DNA of 64,000 nucleotides from Eukaryota sp. TZLM1-RC (GCA_040285825.1 JAUPSS010000004.1:1426001-1490000); one strand, 5' to 3'. Positions 7,001 to 16,635 are shown, counted from the first letter of the stretch. Notes: a model not told the origin generated them from the letters alone. Program-made: numbers and translations.

Positions 7001-9835
7001 TTAGTAATATACCCTGATGATCGAAAACCGAGGTTGACAGGCGATTTCAGCGGTAAAGATGGTGTTAACGCTCTTACTATTCCAGTTGAGTCTAACTTAC
7101 CATTAATTTCGGATGTTTTGGAATTTCTAAGTCAAGCCAACTACATCGCCACTTTGGACCTTCCAAAAGCTTTTTGGCAGATGAAAGTCGCTGACGAGGA
7201 TATTGAAAAGACATCCATCTCTATCCCTGGCAGATCCATTATGTTTAAAAGGGCATGTTTCGGATTAAAGAATATCCCAGCAATTTTTCAAAATGTTATG
7301 ATGGAAATTTTTCAGATAGACGGAGTGTTCATATACATTGATGATATAATCATAATTGGATCAACCCTTCAACAATTTTTAGAAAGAATTCAAAGGGTAC
7401 TGCAATGCGCAAGGGATAGAAGAGTCAACATTGGATTGAAAAAATGTAAATTCGTTACTGACAAACAACCAATTGACATTTTAGGCAGCACTTTCCAATA
7501 TAAACAACGTAAAATTAGTCAAAAACGAGTCGATGCTTTAATTAACATCCCTGCTCCAAAAACAATAAAAGAACTTCTTTCATTAGTCGGCTCAGTCAAT
7601 TTCATCAGAGACTGGCTCCCAAACATTTCACAACTAATTGCACCCATAAACGAATTAATCAAACACAAACAACGCCGTGTCAACTGGGAAACCAAACACG
7701 ACCAACTATTAGAACAAATAAAAGTATTAATCATTAATCATATGCCTCTGGAATTACCATCACCAGACAAACGCATTTTAATAAGCACCGATGCATCAGA
7801 CATCGCAGTAGGAGGAGTTATCTGGCAAGAGGTCGAACCATATGCACCCATAGGAACTGCATTAAAAGATAGAAAAGTAAAACCAATCTCTTTTTACAGT
7901 AGAATATTAACTGATACTCAAAAACGTTGGTCAACATTACAAAAGGAACTATACGCAATATTATTAATACTAACAGAAAGCCATTTAGAAAGCTTCCTCA
8001 TCACTCGACACTTAACCATATTCACCGACCATAGAAATATTGCGTTCCTCGCCACAGCTCCAGAAAAGAACAGAATAGTCAAAAGATGGTTACCTATTTT
8101 ATCAGAATTTGATTTTGATATAGTACATGAGAAAGGAGAAGACAATCACTGGGCAGACATGATGTCACGAAACATTGATGACAATTCAGTAATACCAGAA
8201 TTAAATCACATCAGTCACCCACACGATCCTTACTGGCACGGTGAAATTCCACCCCCAGATGACGATTCCGACTATGAAAGTCCAGAACCAATCCACATTC
8301 TCGAATTATCAAGACACCCAGATTTACCAATCTTTTCAAATTGGTTATCCAAAGTAAGAGCAGAACAACAACTGGCCATTAGCAATAACGATCCATTATT
8401 CAAAAACGCCACACTCTGCAGAAACACAGAAATCTGGCTTAATAATAATAATAAAATGATAATACCGACCAAACTAAGAAAAACAGCACTCAATCTAATA
8501 CACGGATTAACACAATCAGGCCACCCAAGCAAAAACGAAAGTCTTCACAAGCTTTCCAAAAGTGATTTTTACTGGCCAAACATGAGAAGAGACCTCATCA
8601 AACACATCGAAAAATGTCCTACTTGTCAGAAAACAGCCCCCATAAAACAATCAAAGACTCCCTCAACGGGCTCACTGTGGGCAAATCGTCCATTTGCTAA
8701 ACTAAATGTGACCACAATTGGACCTCTGAATAAAGATAATAATGATAATAAATACTCATTAGTTTTCGTCGACAGTTTCACTAGATATACAATACTAGTG
8801 CCACTGAAAGAACTCAATGCTTTAGAAGTGGCAGATGCATTAATTTGGAATATCTGTGCAATATTCGGCATACCTATGGCTATACATAGTGATAATGGCC
8901 CAGAGTTCGCCAATGAAACATTCAAATTGCTATGCCAGAGAATGTCAATTGAAGTCACAAATTCAATTCCATATCACTCTGAAAGTAATGGATTGGTAGA
9001 AAGGAAACATAGGGATATAATTCAATGTATAAGAAGATTATTAATAGATTACAACGACTATGATGCTTGGTCCACATATGTCCCAATTACACAGTTATTA
9101 ATTAACTCAACCAAAAGCAGAATCACAAACCACACCCCCTATGAATTGATTTTCGGGTCATATATCAGCCCTAGATCAGACCCTGCTAACATCCTTGGCG
9201 GCATATTCGATTTTGAATCCAATGTCCCACTTTTACAAGACCTCAAACTTAAAACTGATCGTCTCCAAAAGAAATGGGAGGAAGCAGAGAACCACCAATT
9301 ATTAAACAAACCCAGTCAGAATAATATTAATAATAATACAGAAACCACATTTAATATTGGTGACTATATTCTTCGAAAAGCTAAGCAAAACAGCAAATTG
9401 CATGGATCTTGGCTAGGCCCATTTTTAATTATAGAAATCCCATCCAATTCCACATTGACAGTTAAGAACCTGACGACTGGTGATGAGACAAAGGTATCAA
9501 AGAGGGACTGCAAAATATACAACGCTGACGATCCTAACGATGTTGATTTACTCAGGGCAATCGCAGCCACCGATTCAGGTAAACATGTCATCAAAGAAAT
9601 CCTTGAGGAATATAAAACATCTCAGGGACCCTTCTGTACTGTGAAATGGTTTGGTGGAGAAACTACCGAGGAACCACTCCATTCGATCAGATATTCAGAA
9701 GCGTATAAGCGATTTATTAGTAAGCCAAATAAAAGAAAACGCAAAGCTAATATATCCAATAGCTCGTCTCAGGCTCTCCCCGTGCCTCGACAAAAGCGAT
9801 ATCCGCAAAGGAAGCGGAACAACAATAGTAAGTAA
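3992..9835 (+). CDS. Gypsy-1 gag-pol polyprotein
   Basis: 1947 codons without a stop. The listed start is a GTG in the overlap; entry by -1 frameshift from ORF1 is more likely. The capsid-like region is followed by a CCHC knuckle CTFCQIPGHIITEC (residues 593-606) and a long RG-rich tract. The protease region has INTAAYCS with Asn775 where Gypsy-2 has Asp. RT carries LPKAFWQ and YIDD (1115-1118). RNase H has STDAS, KEL, FTDH and WADM. Integrase has an HHCC region (HGLTQSGHPSKN...CPTCQ), then VTTIGPL, HSDNGPEF (Asp1634) and GLVERKH (Glu1670), a D-35-E spacing. The first Asp is Thr1574. The C-terminus is chromodomain-like (VIKEILEEY...VKWFGG) and ends in a basic tail. Confidence 0.9.
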   Translation: MVRGNGSWYRLLWKLDSPENVRLLPDWFRVGIDKIYEELSAPGEDYTVVREVHEYYPVSHRPNYVEMRPASQPFRLIYEELGVTYRRDDINMTTAVISTYRSPPNNRNLQTGDSWVQNKVFTFTPIIGLENTPFKSIRPFRPSIQLNFQDESKSVQELHVDTLPQPNTGPIGLDVLTIQPGDSSQPMEGVPQSSVDTTHTTGQGLSLQDLQATRSQQQHSQNPLDPRLILNQNLQSHVGYHYRTKAIEHATIHEPPRLEFPETQMKIVHFLMEFALWDTTGRDGAQNVDQIQIPQSSTPQQQEQITKMINSLAQLISVQSGDSTHIQQQIDDLQSKLNNMETPKLYRIDQSFIKKIGVPVHSYDLFRSVLSTVNPQGISGCIHARIVSFWKQQQLVSMEPTDAEILLLLCRRSQFTSLHDAKLALFKPKFNWQKVSTSANAEREYAIYMENFGDILRMCTYISDPSARIEELEFSRGVFTLPMSTVANAFLTGLDNLALTSNLFEIYGKQSFWNDKLVSFNDLTKVAREKLLSWMQAAPNKETIQLLRKEANKPKLETGEFHSSERKRRTDPEDQQFPQLKKGKHTRGGQKFCTFCQIPGHIITECRDPTCSRSLVPMNQRKGAGYGRGRGNFSRGSRGNFRGRSRGRGNLYRGTRGRGGRGNRGNTYRGYNVLNNKFNNKNKSSHVTAPELNQICSSTQSDNSAQTALLNPLSFLNNGNSNINNLINVINNTKRDLCNRTGNTAPCINLNRSQQPQFLELQVRINSTVIKGMINTAAYCSVISLDLANRCSMSINENDITQFIPASNVSTNSLGSAQGILTFNVGSIANQVSINHTLPIIPGSNKFLIGVDMLQQLGLLTSDRLVIVLDEERRTLLNAETEFDNRIKTHQIGHVESIPSSEEDFTQQLDRSKCEIKLDDSEYNKSLSDILAQYKDVFSETPNKEGIDCPPMSIPFYNPNAIVHKPARGLNPKKLQIANQIFDELIEMGYAIESNYKFSSPIVLVIYPDDRKPRLTGDFSGKDGVNALTIPVESNLPLISDVLEFLSQANYIATLDLPKAFWQMKVADEDIEKTSISIPGRSIMFKRACFGLKNIPAIFQNVMMEIFQIDGVFIYIDDIIIIGSTLQQFLERIQRVLQCARDRRVNIGLKKCKFVTDKQPIDILGSTFQYKQRKISQKRVDALINIPAPKTIKELLSLVGSVNFIRDWLPNISQLIAPINELIKHKQRRVNWETKHDQLLEQIKVLIINHMPLELPSPDKRILISTDASDIAVGGVIWQEVEPYAPIGTALKDRKVKPISFYSRILTDTQKRWSTLQKELYAILLILTESHLESFLITRHLTIFTDHRNIAFLATAPEKNRIVKRWLPILSEFDFDIVHEKGEDNHWADMMSRNIDDNSVIPELNHISHPHDPYWHGEIPPPDDDSDYESPEPIHILELSRHPDLPIFSNWLSKVRAEQQLAISNNDPLFKNATLCRNTEIWLNNNNKMIIPTKLRKTALNLIHGLTQSGHPSKNESLHKLSKSDFYWPNMRRDLIKHIEKCPTCQKTAPIKQSKTPSTGSLWANRPFAKLNVTTIGPLNKDNNDNKYSLVFVDSFTRYTILVPLKELNALEVADALIWNICAIFGIPMAIHSDNGPEFANETFKLLCQRMSIEVTNSIPYHSESNGLVERKHRDIIQCIRRLLIDYNDYDAWSTYVPITQLLINSTKSRITNHTPYELIFGSYISPRSDPANILGGIFDFESNVPLLQDLKLKTDRLQKKWEEAENHQLLNKPSQNNINNNTETTFNIGDYILRKAKQNSKLHGSWLGPFLIIEIPSNSTLTVKNLTTGDETKVSKRDCKIYNADDPNDVDLLRAIAATDSGKHVIKEILEEYKTSQGPFCTVKWFGGETTEEPLHSIRYSEAYKRFISKPNKRKRKANISNSSSQALPVPRQKRYPQRKRNNNSK

Positions 9836-9863
9836 TTTTAAACAACGAAACGCGAGAAGGTAG

Positions 9864-9969
9864 TGTAGGTATCTCACTAGTGAGTACCTTTATATAGAAT
9901 GACATTTAATAAAATTAACTTTATCTTAACTCTCTTTACATCCAGCTAGCATAATGCCCAACAGCAACA
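9864..9969 (+). repeat. 3' LTR of Gypsy-1
   Basis: Identical by eye to 3075-3180. It is preceded by a purine-rich stretch and GTAG. The same arrangement, purine stretch plus GTAG then TGTAG, occurs before the Gypsy-3 LTR at 53975, which supports this boundary. Confidence 0.88.
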
Positions 9970-9973
9970 ATAA

Positions 9974-10499
9974 CATAACAAAATTCAAACCTACACACGC
10001 TACATTTAGGAAAACCTGGGAGAAACTTAGGAAAACCTTTAAAAAGAATTGAGTGTATTGCGAAAGGAGGTCATGGGATGGGGCAAGAAACTCATCAGGC
10101 CCATTTATTCTTGTACTTTTGGAAGAAGTTTCGTCTTTGCCGAATTTTGTGGTGGATTTTTTCGGAAATTTTGAGAGAAGTTCACCGATAGATCGGATCA
10201 TAGACGCGTGTGTTACAAAATAGTCCAACAAATACCGAAAGTTATTTTCTTCATTAGAGTTTCTATTCATTAGAAATTCATTGGAAAGAGATTACAGAAA
10301 TTATTTCAGCTTCAACAGTTGAGTGTAATAAGAGCCATGAAACTTATGATCGCTTGTATTTTTACAGGTTGCCTGTTGATAGCGTGCTGTGTGTGCTCAG
10401 TTTTTATTCATTTATTTTTGTTTTTTTGCAAATGAATAAATATGAGTTTTGAGTTATCACACAATGTTTTTTAGTTTAATCATTTAATAAGGAATATGA
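9974..10499. other. intergenic and LINE-A 3' flank
   Basis: No convincing gene. The part from about 10.43 kb, read on the minus strand, resembles the bases after the LINE-A stop at 737, so it is probably LINE-A 3' untranslated sequence. Confidence 0.5.
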
Positions 10500-12111
10500 A
10501 AAACATAAAATACACAATTAAAACTCCACATCCTCAAAATCTGCCTCCCCTACTTCAAAACAATTAATTGCCAAAGATTCAGAAAATTTCCCAAAATAAG
10601 ATAGTGAATCCAAAATTAGTTTTACCATTCCCTTAAAAATAAAAAATACAATCCTATTGTGCCAGTAAACACGATTGAAAATTATTCCAGTTCTTTCCTT
10701 TACAACTACAACAAAATTCTCAAGGAAAGCCTTAGTAGCCTTACCTAGAGATCCAAGCAAAGAAAAAACAAAGGGACATAAATTATATTGAGCATGAGAA
10801 TTTTCATTTGCGGAGGAAATGGGTTTCGCATATTTAGCAAATTTATATTTTTCGCCTGCAAGAAAAGGTTTATTTACATCTGAGTTAATGAGATGTTCGT
10901 TAGAGGAATTACAAGGGTCAATGGTCATGACGTCTAAAATAGTAAAACTACCATTTAAGCCAGGAACAACCAGATCTCCTCTTGTCAGACCCATAGAAGC
11001 TTTGAAAACTAAGACCCTTGTCAAAATTCCCCATTAAATTGTTCAACTAGGAATAAATTTCCTCCAAATTACCTGGCAAACATCCAAGAAATTTGAACGC
11101 TTGTTGATCATGATTTACAAAAGAAATCTGGACACCATCAATCAATAAAGATTGTTTTGTTCTACCAATCAAGAGACATTGAGATGGATTCAAAGCTAAT
11201 TCAATTTCTTTGAATTTCGCAGCAATGTCTTCAGAAAGTCTACAAATGTTTTCATCAGAACCACTAATAAAAAAACATCCATATTAGCAACAATATGCAA
11301 TTCAGGAAGTTTTTTCGGGTGATTCTAATTATATTATGGATGGTCAAACAAACAGGCGATGGTCCAAGAGGATCACCTTGTTTCACCCCAGAAGAAGCCT
11401 CAAGAGTAAAGGTGTCAAAAATTAATCACACGTTTTTATATAAAATAAATAAAAATCTGCTGAAAGTTCAGGTACGTGTTGAAGAGGGACATCATACTTA
11501 CAGGAACGCTTCACTGAGTTAAAAGCATTTTTGAAATCCAAATTAAAAATATATTGATGTTGCTGGCTATCGAAAAAATCATCTGAAGTTATTGCGGCAA
11601 CTGAAGCAACTTCAATTGTTTTAAGGCCAAATTGGAAAGGCTTGGAAAAATCTTTGGCTTTAGTAGAATTTCTATTAAAAATAAGAGAAGGAAGCAATCA
11701 GGTTCAAGACTCTCCAATAGCAATTGGTCTAATTCCAACAGTTTTGTTTCTTTTTCTAAGTTTAACTAAAGCAACTGAATAGACAGCACTCAATTCAGGA
11801 GGAGAAACACAATTCAAACACATTAAATTTTGAAAATAACTTGAAATTTTCTAGTCAATATTGGCATAATGAGGGCTTAATGGGGCATAAATTTTCAGTT
11901 GGATGAAAGAGTTTCTGTTATTAACAGTGTCAAGGTTTTTATCTGCCAATTTTTTTGAAACAATATTTTTTAAACCGCTTCGATATCTATCTCTCAGGAA
12001 AAATTTTCGTGTTTGAAAAGTCGACTTAGATTTCTTTTGTTTTGGTCTGAAACCAATTTTCTTTTTATTGTTTTTGGTAAAGAAATTACAAAAATGTTTG
12101 TTATGTTCCAT
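10500..12111 (-). mobile_element. LINE-A copy with RT and endonuclease-like domain, decayed
   Basis: On the minus strand from 12111 down there is a basic N-terminal stretch, then RT motif LDFKNAFNSVKR (11697-11422), GVKQGDPLGPSP (about 11410-11350), a thumb-like segment and, after missing sequence, a C-terminal domain (11024-10518) containing LTRGDLVVPGLNGSFTILDVM. The charged pattern GD...D in that domain suits a PD-(D/E)XK nuclease (inference). Frames are interrupted and the zinc knuckle segment is absent. It is the longest LINE-A copy reaching the RT in the left part of the window and ends nine bases from the Fanzor frame. Confidence 0.8.
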
Positions 12112-12119
12112 TTGTTTAA

Positions 12120-13657
12120 TTCCAATTGGGAGGGAAAAAATGTACTTTTATAAACACAATACCGGAACTGGCAGGAATCACTTCTACAGGAATTTTAACA
12201 GCTGCACGAAGCGAATCACTTGTTTGACAATCAAAACAAAACAAGAGAGGACGACCATTTGAAGTAACTGACGAGAATTTAGTTGATAATATATTTCCAG
12301 TGGATATTCATTTTCTTGCAGACGCTGTTGAAAAAGATAATCAAATATTCCTAAAACCAGCAATTACAATTGCCCAATATATCTCCAGTAGAGAGAAAAG
12401 ACCTTATCATATTTCTTCTGTTTCAACCAATGTGGGTCCAGGATATTTTCCCATTGATACAAGAACAATATGGACAATAATTAGACAAACATTGATGGAC
12501 GATTTGTTGCCTGATCAGAGATTAAAAATGGTTAATACACAAGCCCAAGTTTATAGATTCAAACCACCTGAGCAATTTGATTTTTGGTCCAATATTCTCG
12601 ATTTAAACCAACCAATGTTCAAACAGAATAGCTATATATTCAACAACATTATCCACACAGATGGATTTAATATTGCAGTAGAATTTGTTCGTCGGGACTT
12701 ACAAGGTCAGAAATGTAAGCCAGACAACAAGGCCAGTGTTTCTGATATATATTGATGACGTTGATGTTGATGCTTTTCAAGACAAAAGAATTGTTGTTTG
12801 TGATCCTGGAAAACGTGATTTATTGTATTTTGGGAGTAAAAAAACTGATAAAGAACTAGCCATGGTTCCTGAACATGAAACTGAACAGCAAAGAAATAGT
12901 CGGGTGATGAATCAAGACAAAAAGTACAAATGGTTGAGAATGACTCAAATGTCTTGGTCTTTGAATAGTAGAATGAATGAAAAACAAAGAAAATGGGCGA
13001 CCCGGAATACTTATGCAGAGGAGAACGTGAACCAAACAATCGAAGATGCAAACACCGAATTGTCATCGTTTGCAGCCAACTCAGCAACTTTTGTAGACTT
13101 TTCAAACTTTGTGGTTGCCAAACTTCGCCAAGTTTTTTTTGACAAATGACTTTTACAGTCTTGACTTGTGGAGCATTCATAAAATGCAAGCTTATATTCA
13201 CAAGCAAAAGACTGAAAGTTGGTTGTTAAAAAACCTTGTTCAACAGTTTGGCAATCCAAAAGACACTTTAATTCTAATGGGTGATTATGGTAAAAACGGT
13301 TCCAAAAATTTGAAACATCAACGACCTACTAGAGGAATTGGATGGATTCAATTTCTGAAAAGAAGTGGATTTGAAGTATTGATGATTAATGAAGCTTTCA
13401 CTTCAGCAAAATGTCCTGTTTGTTTTGAAAAGGTTGCTACGTTTTTGAGAGTAACAAATCCCAGATTGCTTAGAGGAGAAAAGTCTCCTGTTATTACATG
13501 TCATGGTTTATTAGCTTGTAATAGTGAGAGTTGCAAACTCAGTAACAAAGGCTCAACAAAGCTTTTCAATAGAAATAAGCTGGCTTGTCTGAATATGTTT
13601 GCAATTGCTGAAGCTAGAATGAGTGGTAATGAAAGGCCTCAGTATCTGTGTAGATAG
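12120..13657 (+). pseudogene. Fanzor (eukaryotic TnpB-like RNA-guided nuclease), broken
   Basis: The reading frame is broken by an in-frame TGA (12225), a frameshift near 12.70-12.74 kb and another near the T8 run at about 13.13 kb. Visible parts are a basic NKRGRP stretch, RuvC-I VCDPGKRDLLYF, LILMGDYGKNG, then INEAFTSAKCPVC, which begins a zinc ribbon (CPVC...C...C). The NEAFTS glutamate fits the displaced RuvC-II glutamate described for Fanzors. The RuvC-III position reads NRNKLACLNMF, with Asn where NRD is usual. The N-terminus is not recognisable upstream of 12120, so the copy is also 5' truncated or too diverged. It cannot give an active protein as it stands. Confidence 0.82.
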
Positions 13658-13709
13658 TTTTAGTAATTATTCCACACAAAAATTGATCGTGTATTTATGG
13701 GAATTTCCC
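13652..13709 (+). ncRNA. Fanzor right end: conserved 3' structure, candidate guide-RNA scaffold end
   Basis: Just after the stop there is a potential hairpin CACAA..TCGTG (13675-13691, one A-C mismatch) followed by palindromic GGGAATTTCCC (13699-13709). The same pair occurs after the two other Fanzor remnants (28.17 and 34.10 kb), where the stem is perfect CACGA..TCGTG. Sequence similarity stops at the palindrome in all three. In OMEGA systems the guide RNA comes from this end of the element; assigning that role here is inference. Confidence 0.5.
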
Positions 13710-13768
13710 CATTCATTCATTCTCAGTAGATCATCTTTAATGACTTTTAGTAACACGTATTGCACGGA

Positions 13769-14236
13769 ATGGATCTAGTCACTATTTTTGCTGGCTTTCT
13801 TTTCTTGGTAGGTTCCATATTGTTCCTTCCGTTATTTCCTCCCTTCTACATTATGCTGGGAGCTTCCTGCTTCCTGCTTGGCTCATTCGTTGTTTTTTTC
13901 ATGTCCCGGTCTAACCCTAACTTAGTTGCTTTCACCTCCTCTTTCGCATATGTTCTGGGTAGTTTATTGTTTTTCTCACCCTCAACGGATTGGATCGGGT
14001 CCATCGTTTTTGCATTGGGTTGTGTGATCTCTATTTTAGCTTTAGATTCTAAGGTTTCTATAGCTTTTATTTGTAATTTCTGTTTTATTGTAGGTTGTTT
14101 ATTGTTTTTAATCAATGGTGCTGTTTTTTATTATTTAGCTATTGGGTTTTTTATCATTGGAAGTTTTCTACTACTGCTTACTGGATATCAAGATTCTAAA
14201 CCGCTTGTTATCTCTGTTTCAACCCACTTAATCTAA
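13769..14236 (+). CDS. small multi-pass membrane protein with YrhK-like repeats
   Basis: 155 residues from ATG 13769; an upstream TTG is not a plausible start. The protein is almost entirely hydrophobic, with about six to eight membrane segments made of a repeated unit of the form hydrophobic-F-x-x-GS-hydrophobic-F (LVGSILF, LLGSFVVF, VLGSLLFF, IVGCLLF, IIGSFLLLL). This resembles the YrhK-like domain repeated in tandem. The function of that family is not established. The codon for the C-terminal THLI and the stop lie within a 51-bp direct duplication. The gene lies 60 bp beyond the Fanzor terminus. I see no intron. Confidence 0.6.
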   Translation: MDLVTIFAGFLFLVGSILFLPLFPPFYIMLGASCFLLGSFVVFFMSRSNPNLVAFTSSFAYVLGSLLFFSPSTDWIGSIVFALGCVISILALDSKVSIAFICNFCFIVGCLLFLINGAVFYYLAIGFFIIGSFLLLLTGYQDSKPLVISVSTHLI

Positions 14237-14314
14237 GTTTGACACCTCAAAGTGACACGTGGCTCTGTTTCAACCCACTTAATCTAAGTTTGACACCTCA
14301 AAGTGACACGTGGC
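14213..14314. repeat. 51-bp tandem duplication
   Basis: Two identical copies of a unit that starts TCTGTTTCAACCCACTTAAT and ends GACACGTGGC (14213-14263, 14264-14314). The first copy contains the end and stop codon of the YrhK-like gene. The second lies in its 3' flank and would extend nothing. Confidence 0.95.
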
Positions 14315-14737
14315 AGTGGTTAATGCAATTTGTTGTTTTGAGCAGTTCAAGGAATCACAAGTGATATTTGTTTCATTAGACTTTAGGTACTGAAATTCTG
14401 TTTGAAACCGAACTTCAGTCTCTTGCAGAACATCTTGGTGACATGATTTTTAAACATACACCGTGCACGATTCATGTTGATAACATTTCCTGCTGAATTA
14501 ATTATAAAACTTCCAATTGATATACAAAACGAAGAAATAAAGTGTAATAAAGCAGATCTGTTTACTATTGTCAACTATTATCGCAATAATGGGATCAGAA
14601 TAATCAGCAAATAGTCATGTATCCACTGATATTGATCATGCATTGGTTGAGAGGCTTCTCTTACCAATGTTAGTAAATGATGCCTACTAACTCTTTCATA
14701 ACGAAATACCACCAACTCAACCCATTTCTCAGACCAA
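14315..14737. other. intergenic, probable promoter of the gene at 14738
   Basis: No gene recognised; short frames only. Confidence 0.5.
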
Positions 14738-15281
14738 ATGGCACATCCCTGGCAAAGAACTGCTGCTAAATACTACGAAAAGTCTCCACCTCCTCCTGGT
14801 GGAGAGCCTGATCGTCTTCAGCCAGATGTAGTCCCTCGCCCAGAAGACCTGGAAGGAGACGAGGCTCCATCCATGTCCTATGGACTAGATACTGGTTGGA
14901 CAGACGCTGACATGAGGGTCGGACCAGAGGTCCATAACATTGAGTTCTACCCAGGAGGTAAGATTCTTCCAGGCGGAGCAGGTAGATCACCAGCTGGGGG
15001 ATGTTATGTAGATACAGATACTGGAGAGGTAAGTTTGGTTCATTTCTAATTTCAGGTTTGGTTTTCCCTTTTCCTACTCATCTCAGATTTTTGAATATGA
15101 GGCTGACCGATACGAAGACAAGGATACAGCTGGAGATTGGGAGGCTACTAGAATAGAAACCACCACACAGGAGTACATGCCTGGGCAGCTTTTGCCTGCC
15201 GATTTGGCAAAGAAAATGGGTACAAGTAGAGCACCAAAGGGACAACATGTATTTAAGAGAGGTGTACATAGTAATAAGTAA
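14738..15281 (+). CDS. hypothetical two-exon protein, 161 aa
   Basis: Exon 1 (14738-15028) begins ATG (MAHPWQRTAAKYYEKSPPPP) and exon 2 (15087-15281) ends HVFKRGVHSNK. They join in frame across a 58-nt GT..AG intron; without splicing the frame stops at 15049. The protein is hydrophilic, Pro/Gly/Asp-rich in the first exon, with no signal peptide, membrane segment or domain I know. Codon use looks like that of a real gene, being less AT-biased than its surroundings. Start choice rests on the first ATG after an AT-rich leader. Function unknown. Confidence 0.65.
15029..15086 (+). other. intron, 58 nt
   Basis: Donor GTAAGT, acceptor CATCTCAG, pyrimidine-rich second half. An internal TTCTAATTTCAG at 15044-15055 would give a 27-nt intron, but that choice reaches a stop after about ten codons. 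Confidence 0.75.
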
Positions 15282-15429
15282 ATAGGTTTTATTTTAAGAT
15301 ATTTTTACAAGGAAACAAACCTAATACTCCTTTCTTGAAGCTACCAAAAGTTTAGTTTAGGGTAGAGAATAAACATACGGATTTTCCAGCAATGAGGGTT
15401 ATCGGTGGACGATAATTTTGTCTCTAACA

Positions 15430-15700
15430 TGAATCTAGCTACTAAAGGTAATAAACTGCTTACAATTCAACAAATGGGTGGATGTAATTTTTTGACTATA
15501 TTTACAAACTAAATGATGAGGAAAATTATCAGGCCAGATAAAGGAACGTAGTCTCATATTCAGAGTCCAGTCAGAATCAGATAAGAGTGTTCTGAACATC
15601 TGAGGAATGGTTGGAATTGAAGCAGAAGATGAACTATAAAACATATCCCGTAAAAAATTTGCATAAGTTTTTTCAAAAGTTAATTTATTACTTTCAAGAA
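15430..15700 (-). mobile_element. LINE-A fragment, zinc-knuckle region
   Basis: Minus-strand translation gives ASIPTIPQMFRTLLSDSDW...LRSFIWPDN and THLLNC, the same order as other LINE-A copies (IPQVYGTLLTDSAW...RSFIWPDNIP...THLLNC at 23.1 kb). The nuclease domain is missing. An isolated fragment. Confidence 0.7.
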
Positions 15701-15784
15701 ACTAAACTTTTTTTAGCTGGAATTTTAAACACAAACTAGACACAAAAATTAAAATTCGAAATCTTGATGTTTGCAAAAGCAGGG

Positions 15785-15940
15785 TTCTGTTGCTGTTACT
15801 GATAAGCTAGGCTGGTAAACAGATGAGAAATTCACATGATGACGTGGCAATTGTTCAGGAACAAGTATCGTTATTAAAAAACTCTTTTGGTTCCGTCTTC
15901 AATTCTTTGGTATTTCTACCACACAGCAACATCACTAGAT
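15785..15940 (+). repeat. dispersed LTR-like repeat, copy 1
   Basis: Similar to 24500-24650: TGTTACTGATAAGCTAG, ATGATGACGTGGCA, GTTCAGGAACAAGTAT and TTTGGTATTTCT recur in the same order. The other copy has AATAAAGC at the matching place. Could be the LTR of another retroelement; no second copy flanks either one. Confidence 0.45.
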
Positions 15941-16635
15941 CGTGTTTCAATTGTTTGCCTTTACCATTTCTAAAGTGCGACAGAGATAAATGAACATTTC
16001 TATATATTTAGAGTTTCGGTTCCAATGAGTGTACTGTTCCTGAGCGCATTAAAAGAAGGATTACTGAGTTTTTTTCAACTAACGGAGAGTTTCAAAGAAC
16101 CACGGTATTCGGCACCGAAATGTTCAGGTATCTTTTAAGGAAAGTTCTTGGGCTGTCTGTGACAGAAGTCACAGATGGCATAATGGTGTTCTCTCCAATA
16201 TTTCATTTCTTTATAAGCAATATTAGTTGAAACTTAACCAATTCCTAAACTGATCACTTTTGATGGAATTTGTATTGTTGCTTCATTATTTTGGATTTCC
16301 ATAAAGTTAATCTACATCGCTAAAAATGTCGTACGCTCGCACATAATTTCTCTCATCTGCCACTGTTTTGTGGAAATGATTCTAAACATTGATAATCTCT
16401 TGTATTATGTAGTAGGACATCAATATAAAACTACCTCTGTATATCAAACACCACAATCACTTAAGAATATTCCAATGTTTCCACGGCATAAGCGCTGATT
16501 TTGCATTATAGAATTGAAACATCAACAACATTACCATTTGTTCAAAGGTTTGATGACTCCATTGACAGTTAGAAAAATAACACATCCCACAGTTGAGCCG
16601 CATCACTTATTGTATCGATTTTTCTTCTGATGTTT
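15941..16635. other. no recognised feature
   Basis: AT-rich, no open frame of note. The last bases before 16636 form the left junction of the tandem array. Confidence 0.5.

Larger units (their letters stand above)
3071..9973 (+). mobile_element. Ty3/Gypsy LTR retrotransposon (Gypsy-1), structurally complete
   Basis: The order is LTR, ORF1, ORF2 (capsid-like region, zinc knuckle, protease, RT, RNase H, integrase, chromodomain-like tail), purine-rich stretch (gcgagaagg), LTR. RT before integrase marks Ty3/Gypsy. The two LTRs appear identical over 106 bp, which implies recent insertion. ATAA flanks both ends (3071-3074, 9970-9973) and may be a 4-bp target duplication. ATAA also begins the internal region at 3181, so the exact boundary is ambiguous by four bases. 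ORF2 has no stop, but two catalytic aspartates are replaced, so the copy probably cannot move without a helper. Confidence 0.9.

Noticed and set aside
12120-13657. Alternative genetic code to explain the stops in the Fanzor frame
   Set aside because: Other genes in the window end normally at TAA, TAG and TGA, and the Fanzor also has frameshifts, so decay is the simpler reading.
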